A stretch of 64,000 bases of DNA from positions 124,001-188,000 of the forward strand of contig SCUE01000007.1 of NCBI GenBank assembly GCA_004297775.1. The letters are read 5' to 3'. This DNA is from Chloroflexota bacterium (lineage in GTDB: Bacteria; Chloroflexota; UBA6077; FW602-bin22). Made by a program: the position numbers and the translations under genes. A model generated the notes under the pieces. The model ran no database searches, was not told the DNA's origin, and saw nothing but the letters and a program-made list of their open reading frames with translations. Position 1 is the stretch's first letter. Each line of letters begins with the position of its first letter. This document shows, in pieces, positions 62,043 to 64,000 of the stretch.

Positions 62043-63410
62043 GTGACCGCCCCGCGAAACGTCATCCTGATCGCGCTCGATACGCTTCGGGCGGATCACC
62101 TCAGTTGCTTCGGCTATGGACGGCTTACCAGCCCTCACATCGATCGGCTGGCCAGCACCGGGACGCTGTTTGAGCGGTTCTACTCGCCGCATATTCCAAC
62201 GCATCCCGGATTTACGACGATGCACACCGGACGGGACGCGTTCGTCCATGGCGTGGTGTCGCACGCCGGAAGCCACGTGCCGGACGAGGCCATCCCACTG
62301 ATGGCTGAGGCGCTTGCGCGCCGCGGGGTCCACACCGTCGCGGTTGATAACCTCGGCCGTTGGTTCACGCGCGGGTTCGACGCCTACCTTCCGTTTGACT
62401 GGGACAAGGATCCCACCAAGCCGTGGCGCAAAGCGGAGGCGGTAAACGCGGTTGCGCTCGGCGCGCTCGATCGCTGCGCGGCCGATCCTCGGCCGTTCTT
62501 CCTGTTCCTCCACTACTGGGATCCACACACGCCGTACCTGCCGCCGTCGCCATTTGACCGAATGTTCGTCGCCGGCGATGAGCGGGACCCAGGCGAACGA
62601 TCGATGGACCCGGTCTGGGCGTTCGAACCGTTTCGCGATTACTTCGCCCAGTGGATGGATGGCGTCACCGACATCCGGTTTCCCGTCGCCCAATACGATG
62701 CCGAGATCGCGTACCTGGACACGGTGCTGGCTCGTCTATTCGCCCGCGTCGAGGAACTTGGCCTTCGGGACGATACGGCGATCGTCATCGTGTCCGACCA
62801 CGGCGAGGTTCTGGACGACCACGTCGGCTACTTCGACCACCACGGTCTCTACGATGCGAATCTGCACGTCCCGTGCATCATTTCGGCGCCTGGCCTGGTT
62901 CCCGCGGCGCATCGCGTATCGGGGTCAGCCTCGATGTTGGATATCGCGCCGACGGTCTACGACGCGCTGGGATTCCCGGATCTGTCAGCCGAGCTCGGCC
63001 TGCCCGGCCGAAGCCTGATCGAGGTTGCGAATGGGCGAGCCGATTGCGGCACGATCAGTGATCTCTACATCACCGAATCCACCTGGATGCGCAAGCGCGG
63101 CTGGCGCACGGGGCAATGGAAGCTCATCGAGGCGCTCGAACCCGACTTCCACGATGGACCGCCGATCGAGCTGTACGACCTTTCGACCGACCCGGGCGAG
63201 ATCACGAACTTAGCCTCGGAACGTCCCGAGATCATCGCCGAGCTATCGGCGCGGATGCACGGCTATGCGCGCCGTCGCGCGGCTGAGACGGGCGTTCCGG
63301 ACCCGATCCTGACCAGCCAGATCACGCTGCGACACATCGGCAAGATGGAAACGGCCGTGCCGAAGGATGATCGGTTATACGCGGAGGGCGGACGCGATCG
63401 GATGGGGTAG
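62043..63410 (+). CDS. Sulfatase-fold hydrolase with a threonine nucleophile position
   Basis: This 455-residue protein has the alkaline phosphatase/sulfatase fold. Metal-binding motifs LIALDTLRADHL at the start and IVSDHGEVLDDH in the middle are intact. At the position of the sulfatase C/S-x-P-S-R signature the sequence reads THPGFTTMHTGR: Thr53 replaces the formylglycine cysteine. Family knowledge links Thr at this site with phosphodiesterases and phosphotransferases, so a phosphoester substrate is likely. The message is probably leaderless. Confidence 0.85.
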   Translation: MTAPRNVILIALDTLRADHLSCFGYGRLTSPHIDRLASTGTLFERFYSPHIPTHPGFTTMHTGRDAFVHGVVSHAGSHVPDEAIPLMAEALARRGVHTVAVDNLGRWFTRGFDAYLPFDWDKDPTKPWRKAEAVNAVALGALDRCAADPRPFFLFLHYWDPHTPYLPPSPFDRMFVAGDERDPGERSMDPVWAFEPFRDYFAQWMDGVTDIRFPVAQYDAEIAYLDTVLARLFARVEELGLRDDTAIVIVSDHGEVLDDHVGYFDHHGLYDANLHVPCIISAPGLVPAAHRVSGSASMLDIAPTVYDALGFPDLSAELGLPGRSLIEVANGRADCGTISDLYITESTWMRKRGWRTGQWKLIEALEPDFHDGPPIELYDLSTDPGEITNLASERPEIIAELSARMHGYARRRAAETGVPDPILTSQITLRHIGKMETAVPKDDRLYAEGGRDRMG

Positions 63411-63418
63411 GCGAGCGT

Positions 63419-64000
63419 TCAGCTCGCCAGATCCGCGATCGGCTCTCGGCGGTACCCACCGCGCAAACCCATCCAGCCGAGAGCGGCGACGCCCAGGACG
63501 ACTCCCACCACCGCCACGAGTTGCGCCTGCGACAGGCCGAGCGCCTGAATGGCATCGACGCGGTAGAAGCTGATCCAGAATCGGCCGACCGCGTAGAGCG
63601 CGACGTAGAGCCAGAAGATAACGCCGAACCGGGCCCGACCTCGAAGTAGCATCAGCAGCCCGAAGACGAGCATGTCCCAGACGAGCTCGTAACCGACCGC
63701 CAGATGGACCGGCAGCCCCATCTCACCCAGCGTATTCGGGTGCGTGTACACGACCGCCAGGGACGATTCGAGCGGTAGTCCGTGATGCTCGCCGTTGATG
63801 ACATCGCCGATCCGGCCAATTGCCTGGCCAAGGATGAGGCCGACCGCGCCGCCGTCAGTCATCTTCGCGACATCGATCCCGGTCATCCGAGCGTAGATCG
63901 TGCCGGTCAAGATCCCGCCGACGATCGCGCCATAGATCGCAATCCCACCCTCGTTGATCATCACGATCTGGAGCAGGTTCGTGGAGTAGTAGCCCCAGTT
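63419..64000 (-). CDS. lgt: Prolipoprotein diacylglyceryl transferase (3' part)
   Basis: The last 193 residues of Lgt are present; the start lies beyond the window end. The sequence enters as NWGYYSTNLLQIV and holds the family signature GQAIGRIGDVINGEHHGLPL, with the conserved Arg and His used in lipidation. Four membrane helices follow. Lgt attaches diacylglycerol to the lipobox cysteine of lipoproteins such as the solute-binding protein at 2333. Confidence 0.93.
   Translation of the reverse strand, partial: NWGYYSTNLLQIVMINEGGIAIYGAIVGGILTGTIYARMTGIDVAKMTDGGAVGLILGQAIGRIGDVINGEHHGLPLESSLAVVYTHPNTLGEMGLPVHLAVGYELVWDMLVFGLLMLLRGRARFGVIFWLYVALYAVGRFWISFYRVDAIQALGLSQAQLVAVVGVVLGVAALGWMGLRGGYRREPIADLAS

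Overview
The window is GC-rich bacterial chromosome carrying about 57 protein genes, two tRNAs and a c-di-AMP riboswitch. The best guess for the organism is a member of the Chloroflexota, possibly close to Thermomicrobia or Limnocylindria. This rests on the Tat-exported solute-binding lipoprotein with a repeated TKEVIVEKP-type stalk, the GT39-like membrane proteins with C-terminal beta domains, the compact rpsF-ssb-rpsR block, many GTG starts and several apparently leaderless genes. It is inference from gene style, not a phylogenetic placement.

Layout. 1-5929: two sugar-type ABC import sets, a pair of permeases (68-1898) and then a solute-binding lipoprotein with an unusual single-chain double permease (2333-5929). 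No ATPase subunit is visible. 5926-9351 (minus): a class III nucleotide cyclase, a glyoxalase-fold protein and an orphan flagellin. 9397-11621: an acid-sugar kinase and PdxA2, a probable threonate/erythronate catabolic pair. 11640-23104 (minus): a housekeeping block with ftsK, a methyltransferase, a family 4 uracil-DNA glycosylase, a parvulin isomerase, rpsR-ssb-rpsF, the primary sigma factor, dnaG, a CPBP protease and dgt. 23204-30268 (minus): an LPKTG-anchored blue copper protein, ppdK, glycyl-tRNA synthetase and a nucleotidyltransferase with a degenerate mutase domain. 30319-32452: alr, then a c-di-AMP riboswitch with its own promoter and terminator, a 450-base stretch rich in hairpins, and a small proline-rich ORF. 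32481-42348: tatA, an LDH2-type dehydrogenase, a MEMO-family protein, a secreted protein, a D-2-hydroxyacid dehydrogenase, a TauE/SafE exporter, a CoA-ester lyase, an NDP-forming acyl-CoA ligase and a polysaccharide deacetylase. 42446-46600: a GT9 glycosyltransferase, tRNA-Lys, a DUF4389 protein, and a scar of IS256 and IS21 remnants into which a Uma2 nuclease gene is set. 46104-64000: VOC, Gfo/Idh, GT39-like proteins, leuS with tRNA-Ala, GarR-like, CinA-C, DUF1015 and enolase-superfamily proteins, cobD-cbiB, a sulfatase-fold hydrolase with threonine at the nucleophile position, and the 3' part of lgt.

How the genes fit together. The metabolic genes suggest a heterotroph that imports carbohydrates and degrades sugar acids and hydroxy acids (DUF1537 kinase/PdxA2, enolase-superfamily dehydratase, GarR-like reductase, Gfo/Idh, LDH2, CoA lyase with CoA ligase). 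Surface genes (alr, deacetylase, LPKTG protein, lgt, TatA, GT39s) point to a peptidoglycan envelope with lipoproteins and sortase-anchored proteins. The least explained region is 31550-32250: a well-formed c-di-AMP riboswitch with no obvious target gene, followed by a hairpin-rich non-coding stretch.
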